Below, piece by piece: positions 48,553-59,122 of a stretch of DNA of 64,000 nt (position 1 is its first letter; each line of letters begins with the position of its first letter). Below the pieces are notes generated by a model, which ran no database searches, was not told the origin of the DNA, and was given only the letters and a program-made list of their open reading frames with translations. Source of the DNA: Acidobacteriaceae bacterium (GTDB taxonomy: Bacteria > Acidobacteriota > Terriglobia > Bryobacterales > Bryobacteraceae). Location: positions 45,158 to 109,157 of the forward strand of contig JAFAMD010000015.1 in assembly GCA_019233755.1 (NCBI GenBank), given 5' to 3'. The translations under genes and the position numbers were made by a program.

Positions 48553-50859
48553 GTGCCCAAGCACCTGAGCGATTCCGGCCTGCTAGAACACATCCGCAAA
48601 CTTCCGCACGCGCGGGCTAGCTACAAACAGCTTGTCAAGGAGCTGCGTTTGCAAGGCGAGCATCGTGACTGGCTCGAAGATGCGCTCGATCGGCTCGCGG
48701 ATAAAGGCCAGCTTGTTGAATTGCGCTCCGGCCATTTCATTGCGGTCGGCGCGAATTCCGAGTACATTGCCGGCCGCCTCTCGGTCCACCGCGACGGTTT
48801 TGGGTTCCTGATTCCGGATCAGCCGCTCCAGAATGTGCAGGGCGACGTGTTCCTGCCGCCGGACGAAGCGGCCAAAGGCATGCACGGCGACCGCGTCCTT
48901 GTCCATATTAAGCGGGTGGCTGCGGAGGGCAGGGCAGAGGGCGAGGTCATTCGCATCCTGCGCCGCGCGCACATTACGGTCGTGGGCGAATTTCGCATCC
49001 GCCGGCGCGGTAATTTCATCGTGCCCTCCGATGACCGCATCCAGCAGTGGCTGCAGGTTCCCGAGGGAATGGAATTGCCGGAGCGCCGCGCTACCGCTGT
49101 GAACCGTGTCGGCGCCGCTCCGCGCGAGATCAACGAAGTGGAAGAGCTCGACGGCATGATCGTGAATGCCGAAGTCCTCGAATTCCCCGAAAACGGCGAG
49201 GCCGGTGTGGCCCGGGTCATCGAGATCCTGGGCTATCCGGACGATTTCGGCGTCGACGTCGAGATCATCATCCGCAAGCATCATCTCCCGCATGAATTTC
49301 CGTCTGAAGTGATCGAGCAGGCCAGAAAGATCGCCCATGAAATCCCGGTCAGCGAGCTCCACCGCCGGCGCGATTTCCGCAAGCTCGATATCGTCACCAT
49401 CGATGGCGAGACGGCTCGCGACTTCGACGATGCCGTCTGGGTCGAACATTTACCCAACGGCAACTTTGTCTTGCAGGTGCACATCGCCGACGTCAGTCAC
49501 TACGTACGCCCCGGAACGCCGATTGACCAGGAAGCACTCATCCGCGGCACCAGCGTCTACTTTCCCGATCGGGCCGTGCCGATGCTGCCCGTCGAGCTCT
49601 CCACCGATATCTGCTCTCTGCGGCCGCACGAGGAGCGGCTGGTTCTTTCGGCATTGCTCGAAATCGATCGCCAGGGCGATGTGGTTTCGCAGGAATTCAC
49701 GCGCGGGGTGATCCGCAGCGCCGAGCGCATGACCTACACGAATGTCTTCCGCGTTCTTGAAGGCGACGCCGCAATGTGCGAACGTTATCACAAGCTGGCC
49801 GATCGCTTTGAAATCATGCGCGAACTGGCACTTATCCTGAACCGGAAGCGCACCCGGCGCGGCTCCATTGATTTCGATATGCCGGAGACAAACATTGAGC
49901 TCGATCTTTCCGGCCAGATGATCGGCGTCACCCGCGCCGAGCGCAACATCGCGCACCGCATCATTGAGGAATTCATGTTGGCTGCCAACGAAGCAGTAGC
50001 CGGCCACCTGGAAGCGGCAGGCATTCCCAGCCTCTACCGCATACACGAGCGCCCCGAAGGCAGGCGGGTTCTCGATTTCGAAGAGATCGCCGCCCATTTC
50101 GGATACTCCCTCGGCATAGGAGCAATGCCCGTGAAGCGGTTTCCGGTTGTCGACCGCAAGCGCGACGGCCGCAAGCTGCGCCGGGACATCATTATGCCGC
50201 GCGAAGATTTCGATATCTCATCGCGCAACTACCAGCGTCTGATCGCTAAAATCGCCGGCAAGCCGGAAGAGCGTATCCTGAGCTATCTCATGCTGCGATC
50301 TCTGAAACAGGCTCGCTACAGCAACGTGAACGAGGGGCACTTCGCCCTCGCCGCCCAGGCCTACACGCACTTCACTTCGCCCATCCGCCGCTATCCGGAC
50401 CTCATCGTCCACCGCATTCTCGCGCATCACCTCGACACCGGCAATCCGCTTCTCGAAGACCGGCTTCTTCACGAATTAGGCGACGATACATCTTTCACCG
50501 AGCGCCGCGCGGCCGAAGCCGAACGCGAGCTGATCGAGTGGAAAAAGGTCAAGTTCATGGAAGACCGGGTCGGCGACGAATTCGATGCGCTGATCATCAG
50601 CACAACCAAGTACGGTTTCTTCGTCGAATTGACCGAACTCTTCATTGAGGGACTGGTCCCCATCGACACGCTTCCCGGCGAGCGCTTCCGCTATAACGAA
50701 AACGGTCGCAAAATCATCGGTGAGCGCAGCGGGAAGATGTTCTCGATTGGCGACCGCGTGCGCGTGCGGCTGGACCGTGCAGACACCGTGGAGCGTAAGC
50801 TGCAGTTTGCCGTTGCCGAGGAGTTAGGCCGCGCGGCGAAGCGGCGCAAGCGGAGTTGA
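48553..50859 (+). CDS. rnr: Ribonuclease R
   Basis: 768 residues from GTG 48553. The longer frame back to 48274 overlaps the divergent kinase gene and lacks similarity. N-terminal winged-helix-like part, cold-shock domains ([16 protein letters not shown]), RNB catalytic centre ([12 protein letters not shown] with the Asp cluster), [13 protein letters not shown] and [11 protein letters not shown], then a C-terminal S1 domain and basic tail (AKRRKRS). Processive 3'-5' exoribonuclease for structured RNA. Apparent leaderless promoter. Confidence 0.93.
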   Translation: MPKHLSDSGLLEHIRKLPHARASYKQLVKELRLQGEHRDWLEDALDRLADKGQLVELRSGHFIAVGANSEYIAGRLSVHRDGFGFLIPDQPLQNVQGDVFLPPDEAAKGMHGDRVLVHIKRVAAEGRAEGEVIRILRRAHITVVGEFRIRRRGNFIVPSDDRIQQWLQVPEGMELPERRATAVNRVGAAPREINEVEELDGMIVNAEVLEFPENGEAGVARVIEILGYPDDFGVDVEIIIRKHHLPHEFPSEVIEQARKIAHEIPVSELHRRRDFRKLDIVTIDGETARDFDDAVWVEHLPNGNFVLQVHIADVSHYVRPGTPIDQEALIRGTSVYFPDRAVPMLPVELSTDICSLRPHEERLVLSALLEIDRQGDVVSQEFTRGVIRSAERMTYTNVFRVLEGDAAMCERYHKLADRFEIMRELALILNRKRTRRGSIDFDMPETNIELDLSGQMIGVTRAERNIAHRIIEEFMLAANEAVAGHLEAAGIPSLYRIHERPEGRRVLDFEEIAAHFGYSLGIGAMPVKRFPVVDRKRDGRKLRRDIIMPREDFDISSRNYQRLIAKIAGKPEERILSYLMLRSLKQARYSNVNEGHFALAAQAYTHFTSPIRRYPDLIVHRILAHHLDTGNPLLEDRLLHELGDDTSFTERRAAEAERELIEWKKVKFMEDRVGDEFDALIISTTKYGFFVELTELFIEGLVPIDTLPGERFRYNENGRKIIGERSGKMFSIGDRVRVRLDRADTVERKLQFAVAEELGRAAKRRKRS

Positions 50860-50866
50860 ATGAAGG

Positions 50867-51679
50867 TTATTCAAGCACGCGCACAAACTCCGCGAGCACC
50901 TGGTACTTTTCGGAATCCTGCTCCAGGTCCCACGAAGGGTATGCTGGATTCAGGCTCTCCAGCCGGATGCGTGTTTGCGTAAACCCGTCTTCATCCACGA
51001 TCTTCTCGCTGTGATACCGCTTGACCGTGTACTGGTTGTCGTCCGCCAGTTCGGAATTGCATACCAGCACCAACCGCCCCTTACGTGAGCCTACGACCCC
51101 ACGGCGGAACACACATAAGCTTCCATCCGGGATCCAGGGTTCCATCGAATGCCCCTGGATGCGCGCGACAAACAGGTTCGCATCGAGCTTCAGATCGGCC
51201 GGAGCCTCAATCCACTCCTCGATTTGCATATCTTCTGGGTTCGCGAGAAACGGCCCCGCCGCTACCGCCAGCGAGTAGCGCGGGAGATGCGTGCGATACT
51301 TCAGAACTTCCGGCCGCACGTGTTCGCGATATAAGTCGCCGAGGGTGCGCTCGAAGTCGCGAACCGTGACCGCCTCGCGCTCCGAAAGACGAATGGACAG
51401 CGACGCGGTGCTCTCCAGCTCTTCCAACACAGCCGTGCCATCGCGCTCGCGCGCCTTTAATCGCAGGTCGTCTTCCAGTTCGCTGAGAACTTCGGCGTCT
51501 TCCGCAGACGCAATCGCTTCCCAATCGCGGCGCAGCCGTACGTACAGGCTGTTCGTCGCCGGGTCGAGCAGCAGAATTCCTACCGTGTGAACGCCGCGCC
51601 CGGGCAGGTCGGCGAGCAGCCGCAGGTATTGCGCCTGCTTCGAGGTGTAATCGGTGAACCGGAGGACCCGCGCTGGCAT
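50867..51679 (-). CDS. S24 peptidase-domain protein without DNA-binding domain
   Basis: 270 residues. The last 115 hold a LexA/UmuD-like fold: the serine in RIQGHSMEPWIPDG and the lysine in YTVKRYHSEK. The cleavage bond of LexA is not obvious. The first 140 residues are not an HTH. They contain TVGILLLDPATNSLYVRLRRD, resembling DUF3037-type proteins, so regulation by DNA binding is not supported. Lies convergent to rnr with a seven-base gap. Role unknown, possibly SOS-related processing. Confidence 0.7.
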   Translation of the reverse strand: MPARVLRFTDYTSKQAQYLRLLADLPGRGVHTVGILLLDPATNSLYVRLRRDWEAIASAEDAEVLSELEDDLRLKARERDGTAVLEELESTASLSIRLSEREAVTVRDFERTLGDLYREHVRPEVLKYRTHLPRYSLAVAAGPFLANPEDMQIEEWIEAPADLKLDANLFVARIQGHSMEPWIPDGSLCVFRRGVVGSRKGRLVLVCNSELADDNQYTVKRYHSEKIVDEDGFTQTRIRLESLNPAYPSWDLEQDSEKYQVLAEFVRVLE

Positions 51680-51760
51680 TCCGATAAGATTCCAGAACTC
51701 AGCATAACCTCTCTTCCACCTTTTCCCAATACACCCGCTTACAGAAGGTAATACTCAAGC

Positions 51761-52939
51761 CTAAGGCGTGGCCGTGCCCGCGTAGTATCCACGGCGCGCC
51801 CGCACCTTGACGCTGCCGAGGTCTACCACCACCTTCACGTTGCGGTATGCCTTGTCGCTCGGGTTGTCGGAGACATAGCGAATGATGTACTGCATCGTCA
51901 CTTCACCCGCAATATCTGCCACCGCATGATACATGCGGCCGTCGACAGCCGACCGGTAGGCGCCGGTTCCAACCGTCAGGGCATAGTTGCCGTCGTCCGA
52001 GGGATGTGACAGATAACCGTCCGTATCTTTGTAGACATCACCGAGCGGGTACACCACACGGCCGCCCGTTTCGGTCGCGAGCCGCACCAGGTTGGCGTCA
52101 CTTTCATTCGTAAATCCGAAGGCCTGCGTACTGATGCAGTAAACCGTCACCAGGTTGCGCTGCGCGAGTTCCACCACCTGATCAAGCGAATGCTTGCTGG
52201 CATTGTCGTGGCCATCCCCGATAACGACGATTACCCGGCGCGGCTCAATCGGTTCCCCATGCACCAGCTTTCGGCTCGTGCAAGCCAGGTAAATGGCGTC
52301 ATACAATGCCGCTCCCCCGCCCGGCTTCAGCTTGCGGAGTTTGTCCACCATGGGCTCGGGATCGGTGGTGGTATTGACCGCCACTTCGGCGTCCTGCGCG
52401 TAATCGATTAGGTAACCGGAATACTTCGGGTCTCCCGGCAGCAGCGTCTGGATGAGTTCGATGATCGCGTCCTGATAGTTTTTCCAATGAATCTTGCTGG
52501 CGTTGCTGAGGTCTACCAGGAAGCCGATCACCACCGGTTGGCTGCGCTCTCGCGTGAAATAGCGAATGGTCTGCGGTTTGCCGTCCTCAAAGACCTCAAA
52601 ATCCTTCTTGTCGAGGTCTGAGACGAAGCGGCCCTTATCATCGGTTACGGTCACCGGCACGATGACCTCGTTTACTGAAACGCGGATGGAACCTTGATCG
52701 GGGGCCGCCTCTTTTGCAGGAGCGGCCGGCGGCACCGACACCGTTCCTTCGCTCGTGCCGGGAGCCTTGTTCGTGGTTGGGGTCTGACTCGGGGTTGCAG
52801 ACTGGTTCGCGCCGGAGCCTACCTGTGTCGTTACGGGCGCAGGCGCCTTGGAAGAGTTCTGTTGTGCCGCAGGAGCTTGTAGCAGACAGAGCGCTACGCC
52901 GAGCCCAGCCGCAACGATCGTCGGCTTACGAGACTGCAT
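51761..52939 (-). CDS. Secreted VWFA-related protein (acidobacterial type)
   Basis: 392 residues. Signal peptide (about 1-25), then a low-complexity Thr/Pro/Ala linker to about residue 80. A beta-sandwich piece follows (VPVTVTDDKGRFVSDLDKKDF with EVFEDGKPQ), then a von Willebrand A domain: DLSNAS at the MIDAS position, GGAALYDAIYLA, VIGDGHDN. The MIDAS serine/threonine set is incomplete, as often in this family. Likely an extracellular adhesion or scaffold protein. Confidence 0.88.
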   Translation of the reverse strand: MQSRKPTIVAAGLGVALCLLQAPAAQQNSSKAPAPVTTQVGSGANQSATPSQTPTTNKAPGTSEGTVSVPPAAPAKEAAPDQGSIRVSVNEVIVPVTVTDDKGRFVSDLDKKDFEVFEDGKPQTIRYFTRERSQPVVIGFLVDLSNASKIHWKNYQDAIIELIQTLLPGDPKYSGYLIDYAQDAEVAVNTTTDPEPMVDKLRKLKPGGGAALYDAIYLACTSRKLVHGEPIEPRRVIVVIGDGHDNASKHSLDQVVELAQRNLVTVYCISTQAFGFTNESDANLVRLATETGGRVVYPLGDVYKDTDGYLSHPSDDGNYALTVGTGAYRSAVDGRMYHAVADIAGEVTMQYIIRYVSDNPSDKAYRNVKVVVDLGSVKVRARRGYYAGTATP

Positions 52940-52974
52940 GTGGGGGTTTGCCTATGGGGAATTATACCCGTACG

Positions 52975-54039
52975 CTAGCGCTGCACCCGTCCGGAGCCGC
53001 CGCCCTGTATCAGGGATTCCACTTCTTCTTTGCTGAAGCGGCTAAAATCGCCCGGAACGGAGTGTTTCAGGCAGGAAGCCGCCACGCCGAATTCCAACGC
53101 CTCCGCCGGCGATCCGAAGTGCGTCAAACCGTAAATCAGTCCGGCCGCGAACGCATCTCCTCCGCCCACGCGGTCCACGATATGCGTAATCTCATAGTGG
53201 CGGCTTACCAGGAACTCTTTCCCTGTATGCAGGCAGGCAGACCAGCCGTTGTGCGACGCGCTCTTCGACTCGCGCAGGGTGATCGCCAGCATCTTCAGGT
53301 TGGGGAACATCGCCAGCACGCGCTCGCTCAGATCCGCGTACTTCTGCCGTTCCAGGCTGCCCGATTCCACGTCGATATCCACCTGCAGGTTGATGCACTG
53401 CTGGCAGTCCTCTTCATTTGCAATGCAGACGTCGGCAAGCTTCACCAGCTCCGGCATCACTTCACGTGCCGCTTTGCCCCACTGCCATAGGTTTTTGCGA
53501 TAGTTCAGGTCGCAGGAGATTTGAATGCCGAGCGCGCGCGCCTTGCGCATGCCCTCGAGGCTCAATTCGGCTGCCGATTCGCTAATCGCCGGCGTGATCC
53601 CTGTAACGTGGAACCAGCTCACTCCTTCGAACGCTGCATCCCAGTCGATGGCGCCCGGCTTCGCCAGCGCAATGGAGCTGTTCGCGCGGTCGTACAGCAC
53701 TTTGGAAGGCCGCTGATTTGCTCCCGTCTCGACAAAGTAGATCCCCATTCGGCCTAGCCCCCGGACGATGTGCCGCTCGTCCACGCCGAAGCGCCGCAAT
53801 TCTCCGAGGAACGCATCCGCGATCGCATTCTTCGGCGGCAGCACTGTCAGGTACCGGCTCTGTGCTCCGAACTGCGCCACTGCCACCGCCACGTTCGCTT
53901 CTCCTCCTCCGAATGTGGCATTCAACTGGGGTGACTGCAGCAGGCGCTCGAAGCCCGGCGGCGTCAAGCGCAGCATGATCTCGCCAAAGGTGGCGATTCT
54001 GGGTGTCACTGGCCGGGGTGTCGTTGTCGGAAAGGTCAT
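52975..54039 (-). CDS. PfkB sugar kinase, 2-keto-3-deoxygluconate kinase-like
   Basis: 354 residues, ribokinase fold. N-terminal [34 protein letters not shown], and the C-terminal anion-hole motif [15 protein letters not shown] with catalytic Asp. The LRLTPPG start and the YDRANSS segment are typical of KdgK. Phosphorylates 2-keto-3-deoxygluconate to KDPG for uronate or Entner-Doudoroff breakdown; KDPG aldolase is not in the window. Confidence 0.85.
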   Translation of the reverse strand: MTFPTTTPRPVTPRIATFGEIMLRLTPPGFERLLQSPQLNATFGGGEANVAVAVAQFGAQSRYLTVLPPKNAIADAFLGELRRFGVDERHIVRGLGRMGIYFVETGANQRPSKVLYDRANSSIALAKPGAIDWDAAFEGVSWFHVTGITPAISESAAELSLEGMRKARALGIQISCDLNYRKNLWQWGKAAREVMPELVKLADVCIANEEDCQQCINLQVDIDVESGSLERQKYADLSERVLAMFPNLKMLAITLRESKSASHNGWSACLHTGKEFLVSRHYEITHIVDRVGGGDAFAAGLIYGLTHFGSPAEALEFGVAASCLKHSVPGDFSRFSKEEVESLIQGGGSGRVQR

Positions 54040-54058
54040 CGATGGGAATTGTAGCGAG

Positions 54059-55135
54059 TTAGCGTTCCTGCGCCGTTACATGCGGCGCCAGCACCGCTTC
54101 CACTCCCGCCGTCGCATCCATTGCTGGCAGCCCTTCGATAGTCTGAACTGTAAATACACTCGGCGGTACGGACGTCGTCTTTCGCAGCGCCGAACCCGCG
54201 GGGGCATCCAGCGCAAACACATTTACCTCGACGGGCGCCTCATCCGTTCCCATGGCCGACGCCGCGCGCCGCAGCCGCGTCAGCGCCTCATGCGCATCAT
54301 CCAGGTAACTGCCGAACGAAAGTTGCAGGCCAGTAAACACGAGCTCGGGCGAATTCACCAGCGCGGCGCGGTGCTGTTTCAGCAGAACCAAGGGCGCTTC
54401 TGCCGGCGGCTGTGAAAGCTGCGCTACCGCCTCGCACATGCTGGTGTCGTTGGCCGGGTCTCTTTCCGCCTGCACGACATTGATAGCACTATTCGGAAAC
54501 AGACCGTGCACCATTGAGCGAACGTCGGCATCGTTGTTGATGCGCGAGGTGAAGCAGGTGGTGGTAAGCACACGGTCCGCACTAAGGGACGTGGACACCG
54601 CAGTGTCTCGTAACCGGTTCAGTGCCTCGCTCAAAGAGCCCCCCGTTTGTCCGGCAATAAACGCTAGTCCGCTGGGATTTACCGTCCGGTGAGTGGAAAC
54701 AACCGCCTCGATAATGACCTGCGCGGCTTCGTCCCCGAGTGCGGCTACCTGCAGCACAGTCAATACCGGCAAAGGAAGTCTGCGGTCTGTGAAGAGCTGC
54801 GTCACCTCCGCCTGCACCCGCCGGGCATCGCCCGCACCCGCCACAAAAGCCCGCAGCTTGATGATGGTTTCGCCTTTGGTGTCGCGAATCAAATCGTTCA
54901 AGCTCTGCCGGATCTGCGCCGCCAGGCCGCCGGTCTTGAGCACGGGCGAGATGTGAAAGTCCAGTGAAGCAGTCTCTGCCCGCAGCGCCATGGGCGGCTC
55001 CGGCGGCAGCGGAAGCACCTGTGGCTTGGGCTCCTCATATTTCCGTTTCTGCCCGCTCACGAACGACGGGATAACACACAGGCAAAGCGCTACAGCAATC
55101 GCAACCGATAGGGGACGCGCTACGCGGCGATTCAC
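54059..55135 (-). CDS. Secreted protein of three RidA-like units
   Basis: 358 residues: signal peptide (about 1-28), a proline-rich linker (31-50), then three consecutive RidA/YjgF-like segments: 51-147 ([26 protein letters not shown]), 155-243 ([33 protein letters not shown]) and 246-353 ([44 protein letters not shown]). Canonical RidA is a cytosolic homotrimer of about 130 residues that hydrolyses enamines/imines with an arginine (P-A-R-x-x-x-Q-V). None of the three units has that arginine (L, A and V/S instead), so deaminase activity is unlikely. Domain reading is mine, by eye. Confidence 0.6.
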   Translation of the reverse strand: MNRRVARPLSVAIAVALCLCVIPSFVSGQKRKYEEPKPQVLPLPPEPPMALRAETASLDFHISPVLKTGGLAAQIRQSLNDLIRDTKGETIIKLRAFVAGAGDARRVQAEVTQLFTDRRLPLPVLTVLQVAALGDEAAQVIIEAVVSTHRTVNPSGLAFIAGQTGGSLSEALNRLRDTAVSTSLSADRVLTTTCFTSRINNDADVRSMVHGLFPNSAINVVQAERDPANDTSMCEAVAQLSQPPAEAPLVLLKQHRAALVNSPELVFTGLQLSFGSYLDDAHEALTRLRRAASAMGTDEAPVEVNVFALDAPAGSALRKTTSVPPSVFTVQTIEGLPAMDATAGVEAVLAPHVTAQER

Positions 55136-55262
55136 AGTCCTAGCCTATCTCGTGCACTTGATCGTGCCTTCTCATTACTCCTATTGTGGGTTTTGAGGGT
55201 CCAATTTGGACTGCAATGGATGGCCTGACCGGCAAATAATTTTGCTAAGCTGATGATGTCCC

Positions 55263-56741
55263 TTGCTGAACCTCGCCCAACTTGCCCTTGATCCCGCCTC
55301 GGAATTGCCGATCTACAGGCAATTGGCGGACTCTATTCGTGGTCTGATCGGGCGCGGCTTGATTCAGCCTGGAGAACGGCTGCCGGCCACCCGTGAATTG
55401 GCTGGCCAGCTTGGCCTGAATCGGACAACGGTCTCAGCCGCCTATGGGCTGCTGGAACAATCGGGCCTTCTGCAGGGCCATGTGGGGCGCGGCAGCTTCG
55501 TCGCTCGTTCCGATGCAGGGCGCATTACGCCCACGCTCGATTGGGACGATATACTTCCGGCTCTCGAAGCCCAAATCGCGCCGGCCCGGAACATTGAGAT
55601 CAGTTTCTCCAACTCGCGTCCTTCCGAGCACTCCTTTCCGCTTCAAGAGTTCCGCCGCCTTTCGAGAGAAGTGATCGATAGCTCCGATGCCGCCGGCATC
55701 CTGCAGCTCGGCTCTGCGTATGGCTATGGCCCGCTGCGCCGCTATCTCCTGGAACAGGCGGCGCAGGCGCATATTGCCCGGCCCTCCGACGACCTGATCA
55801 TCACCAACGGCTGCCAGCAGGCGCTGGATCTGCTGGCACGTTTGTTTGCTGCCAGCGGCCAGAGCGTTTTCATGGAAGACCCCGTGTATCACAGTCTTCC
55901 GCGGGTGTTTCAGCGCGCAGGAGCGGCGATCGTTCCGGTGCCGGTCGATGACCAGGGACTCGATGTAGACGCGCTCGAATCGCTTCTGTCCCAGCAACGG
56001 CCGCGAGTGCTGGTCGTTACGCCGAATTTCCAGAACCCGACCGGTGGAACGCTTCCGCTCGAGCGCCGGAAGCGCATCGTCGAGCTCGCGCAGCGCTTCG
56101 GCTCCGTGCTGATCGAGAACGACGTCTACGGTGAGCTGCGTTACGAAGGTCGCGATCTGCCTTCTCTCAAACAGCTCGACGAAAGCGGCAACACGATTCT
56201 GCTGCGCAGCTACTCGAAGGTTTCGTTCCCCGGTCTGCGAGTCGGGTGGGTGATCGCGCCGCGTCCCGTTGTCGCGCATCTCGCGGAAGCGAAACAACTG
56301 TGCGACCTTCACTCAGACCAGCTCTCCCAGGCTGTTCTGCTACGCTTCGCTGAATCAGGCGAACTGGCGCGCCATCTGCAGCGAACCCGCCGCGCCGGCG
56401 CGGAACGCCTGCGTGCGGCCCTAATTACTTGCGAGCAGCACCTGCCTGAGGGAGCGACGTTCACACGGCCCGAAGGCGGTATGAATCTCTGGATTGAGTT
56501 GCCGGCTCCGCTGAGCGCTCAATCGCTGCTCCCGCGCGTCGAAGAGCGCGGGATAACCTTCCTGCCAGGCAGCTACTTTTCTGCAGGGCGGTTGCACCCT
56601 CGTGGTCTGCGCCTCAGTTTCGGCAGTCTGCACCCGCATCAGATTACCGCCGGCATCCAGGTAATTGGGGAGGTGGCACGCGCCGGAATCGAAAGCGAAG
56701 CCTCCCAAGTGAATTGGCAACCGGCCGCTGCGCTGGTTTAA
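55263..56741 (+). CDS. pdxR: MocR-type regulator of PLP synthesis
   Basis: 492 residues. GntR winged helix (LPIYRQLADSIRGLIGRGLI, LPATRELAGQLGLNRTTVSAAY) joined to a fold-I aminotransferase-like domain with the PLP-lysine region LLRSYSKVSFPGLRVGW. It starts at TTG 55263; the ATG at 55252 is in another frame. It stands directly before pdxS and pdxT, so the MocR member is PdxR, which senses PLP and activates the synthase genes. The regulator is co-directional with pdxST here, not divergent. Confidence 0.88.
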   Translation: MLNLAQLALDPASELPIYRQLADSIRGLIGRGLIQPGERLPATRELAGQLGLNRTTVSAAYGLLEQSGLLQGHVGRGSFVARSDAGRITPTLDWDDILPALEAQIAPARNIEISFSNSRPSEHSFPLQEFRRLSREVIDSSDAAGILQLGSAYGYGPLRRYLLEQAAQAHIARPSDDLIITNGCQQALDLLARLFAASGQSVFMEDPVYHSLPRVFQRAGAAIVPVPVDDQGLDVDALESLLSQQRPRVLVVTPNFQNPTGGTLPLERRKRIVELAQRFGSVLIENDVYGELRYEGRDLPSLKQLDESGNTILLRSYSKVSFPGLRVGWVIAPRPVVAHLAEAKQLCDLHSDQLSQAVLLRFAESGELARHLQRTRRAGAERLRAALITCEQHLPEGATFTRPEGGMNLWIELPAPLSAQSLLPRVEERGITFLPGSYFSAGRLHPRGLRLSFGSLHPHQITAGIQVIGEVARAGIESEASQVNWQPAAALV

Positions 56742-56781
56742 CACAGGTGGTTGAACGAGTTTTGAAACAAGGAGAAAGTCA

Positions 56782-57669
56782 ATGAATTTCCAAACGGAGC
56801 AGTTCCGGCTGAAAGTCGGGCTCGCCGAAATGCTCAAAGGCGGCGTGATCATGGACGTCGTTACGGCAGATCAGGCTCGCGTCGCAGAGCAGGCCGGTGC
56901 CGCCGCGGTGATGGCGCTCGAACGTGTTCCCGCCGATATCCGCAAAGAGGGCGGCGTTGCCCGCATGTCGCAGATCCGCGTGATTCGCGACATCATGTCG
57001 GCTGTGTCCATTCCGGTGATGGCTAAAGTTCGCATCGGTCACTTTACCGAGGCCCGCATTCTCGAAGTGCTGGGCGTCGACTACATTGACGAAAGCGAAG
57101 TTCTCACGCCCGCCGACGAAGAACACCACATCGACAAGCACGATTACAAAGTTCCGTTTGTCTGCGGCGCCCGCAATCTTGGCGAAGCGCTTCGCCGTAT
57201 CGCTGAAGGCGCCGCCATGATCCGAACGAAGGGCGAGGCGGGTTCGGGCAATATCGTGGAAGCGGTCCGCCACATCCGCACCATCGTGAAGGAGATGAAG
57301 CAGCTCACGGTGCTTGGCAAAGAAGAGCTGGTGCACGAGGCCAAGAATCTGCAGGCGCCGCTGGAACTCGTTCAGTATGTTGCCGCGAATGGCAAACTGC
57401 CGGTTCCCAATTTCTCCGCCGGTGGTATCGCCACTCCTGCGGACGCCGCGCTCGTTATGCAACTGGGCGCCGAGGCCGTCTTCGTCGGCTCCGGCATCTT
57501 CAAGTCTTCCGATCCGGAGAAGCGAGCCAAAGCGATTGTCAAAGCCGCGACCTACTACCGCGATCCGGCTAAGCTTCTCGAGGCCAGCGAAGAGCTCGGC
57601 GAGGCGATGCCCGGTTTGGAGATCTCCAAGCTCGAATCGTCTGAGCTGCTGCAAACGCGCGGCTGGTAG
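56782..57669 (+). CDS. pdxS: Pyridoxal 5'-phosphate synthase, PdxS subunit
   Basis: 295 residues, almost invariant family: [58 protein letters not shown] with the catalytic lysine, and [12 protein letters not shown]. Condenses ribose 5-phosphate, glyceraldehyde 3-phosphate and ammonia to PLP. RBS AAGGAGA. Partner of PdxT next door. Confidence 0.98.
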   Translation: MNFQTEQFRLKVGLAEMLKGGVIMDVVTADQARVAEQAGAAAVMALERVPADIRKEGGVARMSQIRVIRDIMSAVSIPVMAKVRIGHFTEARILEVLGVDYIDESEVLTPADEEHHIDKHDYKVPFVCGARNLGEALRRIAEGAAMIRTKGEAGSGNIVEAVRHIRTIVKEMKQLTVLGKEELVHEAKNLQAPLELVQYVAANGKLPVPNFSAGGIATPADAALVMQLGAEAVFVGSGIFKSSDPEKRAKAIVKAATYYRDPAKLLEASEELGEAMPGLEISKLESSELLQTRGW

Positions 57670-57687
57670 CGGAAGAAGAGCAGCCGC

Positions 57688-58284
57688 ATGAGCAAGTCGC
57701 AGCCCCACTCCCGGAAACCAAACATCGGTGTGCTCGCCCTGCAAGGCGATTTCGAGGCGCACCGCAGCGCTCTGGAACGTGCCGGTGCGGATGCCGTCGA
57801 GGTCCGCACCGCGGCGGATCTCGATTCTATCGACGGCCTGGTGATTCCCGGGGGCGAAAGCACCACCATGCTGAAACTGCTTGAGGAAGAGAACCTCTTT
57901 GAACCCCTGCGCCGCTTCGGTGAGCGGAGACCCGTCTTTGGAACATGCGCGGGAGCCATCCTGCTGGCGAAGGAAGTGTTGAATCCGCGCCAGCCGTCGC
58001 TCTCTCTGATGGACTTAACCATCGAACGCAATGCGTACGGCCGGCAGATCGACAGCCGCATCGCGCAGATCGAGATGGACGGGCAGCCGGCCGAGGCGGT
58101 CTTCATCCGCGCGCCCGTTATCCGGCGCGTTGGCGCCCACGCCAAGGTTCTCGCCGAATATCAGAACGCACCGGTGCTCGTCGAGCAGGGTAAGCACCTG
58201 GCCGCTACCTTCCATCCCGAACTGAGCCCGCAGGGCCACGTGCACGAGCGTTTCGTCTCAAAGGTGCGCGATTGCACAGTGTAA
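57688..58284 (+). CDS. pdxT: Pyridoxal 5'-phosphate synthase, glutaminase PdxT
   Basis: 198 residues, class I-type glutaminase: GVLALQGDFEAHRSAL, LVIPGGESTTMLKLL, nucleophile Cys in FGTCAGAILLA, and His-x-Glu in TFHPELSPQG. Supplies ammonia to PdxS in the 12+12 complex. 18 bases after pdxS. Confidence 0.97.
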   Translation: MSKSQPHSRKPNIGVLALQGDFEAHRSALERAGADAVEVRTAADLDSIDGLVIPGGESTTMLKLLEEENLFEPLRRFGERRPVFGTCAGAILLAKEVLNPRQPSLSLMDLTIERNAYGRQIDSRIAQIEMDGQPAEAVFIRAPVIRRVGAHAKVLAEYQNAPVLVEQGKHLAATFHPELSPQGHVHERFVSKVRDCTV

Positions 58285-58302
58285 GGCTAAATTGAGGTTT
58301 GC

Positions 58303-58746
58303 GTGAAGCGAGTGCTTTTTTTATGCATTGGTAACTCTTGCAGGAGCCAGATGGCTGAAGGATTCGCGCGCCGCTACGGTTCGGACGTGATGGAGGTGGC
58401 GAGCGCCGGTCTTGCACCCGCACTCATTGTTCAGCCTCTGACCAAAGAGGTCATGCAGGCGAAAAACATCAGCATCGACGATCAGTATCCGAAGACTCTG
58501 CAATCCGTTGAAATCGAAAACTTCGATCTGATCGTCAACATGAGTGGAACGCGGCTGTCGACAGGCCTTCCCATCGAAGTTCGCGACTGGAAGATTGAAG
58601 ATCCTATCGGCCGAACCGAAGAGTTCTATGTGGAAGTGCGGGACTTGATTGAAACCCAGGTCATGTACCTGATTCTCGAACTGCGGCGGGAGGCCCGTCA
58701 GGCCGCGGCGGCATCCGGTACCAAACGCGCCCGCCCCGGTTCCTGA
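58303..58746 (+). CDS. Low-molecular-weight phosphatase / ArsC-type protein
   Basis: 147 residues from GTG 58303 (GAGG five bases upstream). P-loop LCIGNSCRSQMAEGFAR (C-x5-R-S) and the late DPIGRTEEFYVEVRDLIE with the acid residue. Similar to thioredoxin-linked arsenate reductases and low-MW tyrosine phosphatases; the second and third cysteines of ArsC are not evident, so a phosphatase is as likely. 18 bases after pdxT. Confidence 0.82.
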   Translation: MKRVLFLCIGNSCRSQMAEGFARRYGSDVMEVASAGLAPALIVQPLTKEVMQAKNISIDDQYPKTLQSVEIENFDLIVNMSGTRLSTGLPIEVRDWKIEDPIGRTEEFYVEVRDLIETQVMYLILELRREARQAAAASGTKRARPGS

Positions 58747-58772
58747 CTGCAAGCTGAAAATTTTAGGCGTAG

Positions 58773-58825
58773 AAGCTGAAAACGCGGTTTCGAGTCGTAC
58801 GATCTCGAAACCGCGTTTTTAGCTT
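58773..58825. terminator. Bidirectional terminator hairpin
   Basis: A 22-bp stem (one G-T pair) from AAGCTGAAAACGCGGTTTCG and its complement, loop of nine bases, with A-rich and T-rich flanks serving both strands. It separates the convergent phosphatase and small secreted gene. Confidence 0.85.
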
Positions 58826-58848
58826 GGGAGCCGGTGGCCGGCCCTGAG

Positions 58849-59031
58849 TTACTTCGAAGAGGTGGTGGTGCTGCTGGTGGTGGTGCTGCCAGAGCTGCCC
58901 TTCTTGCTCTTCTTGTGCTTCTTGGTGGTGCTCTTCATCGTGCTGTCGGTGCTGGTGGAAGTGTTCTGTGCGAACACGGCGGTACCGGAGAGCAGGGAAA
59001 GGCCCAGGGCGGCGATCATGAGTTTCTTCAT
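58849..59031 (-). CDS. Small secreted Ser/Thr/Lys-rich protein
   Basis: 60 residues from ATG 59031 (AAGGAGA upstream, spacing a little long; an ATG at 59082 is in frame but would precede the signal peptide). MKKLMIAALGLSLLSGTAVFAQ is a clear signal peptide. The mature part is only about 38 residues, of which most are Ser, Thr and Lys, ending in Thr-Ser runs. No fold expected. Short exported repeats of this kind occur in Acidobacteriota; function unknown. Confidence 0.7.
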   Translation of the reverse strand: MKKLMIAALGLSLLSGTAVFAQNTSTSTDSTMKSTTKKHKKSKKGSSGSTTTSSTTTSSK

Positions 59032-59122
59032 TTTGGGGATATCTCCTTGTTTAACTTGCGTGATAGCACTCAGTGCTTTCACAGCTATAGTGGCAAACCG
59101 AGGGTGAAGGAGTCCTGAACTT

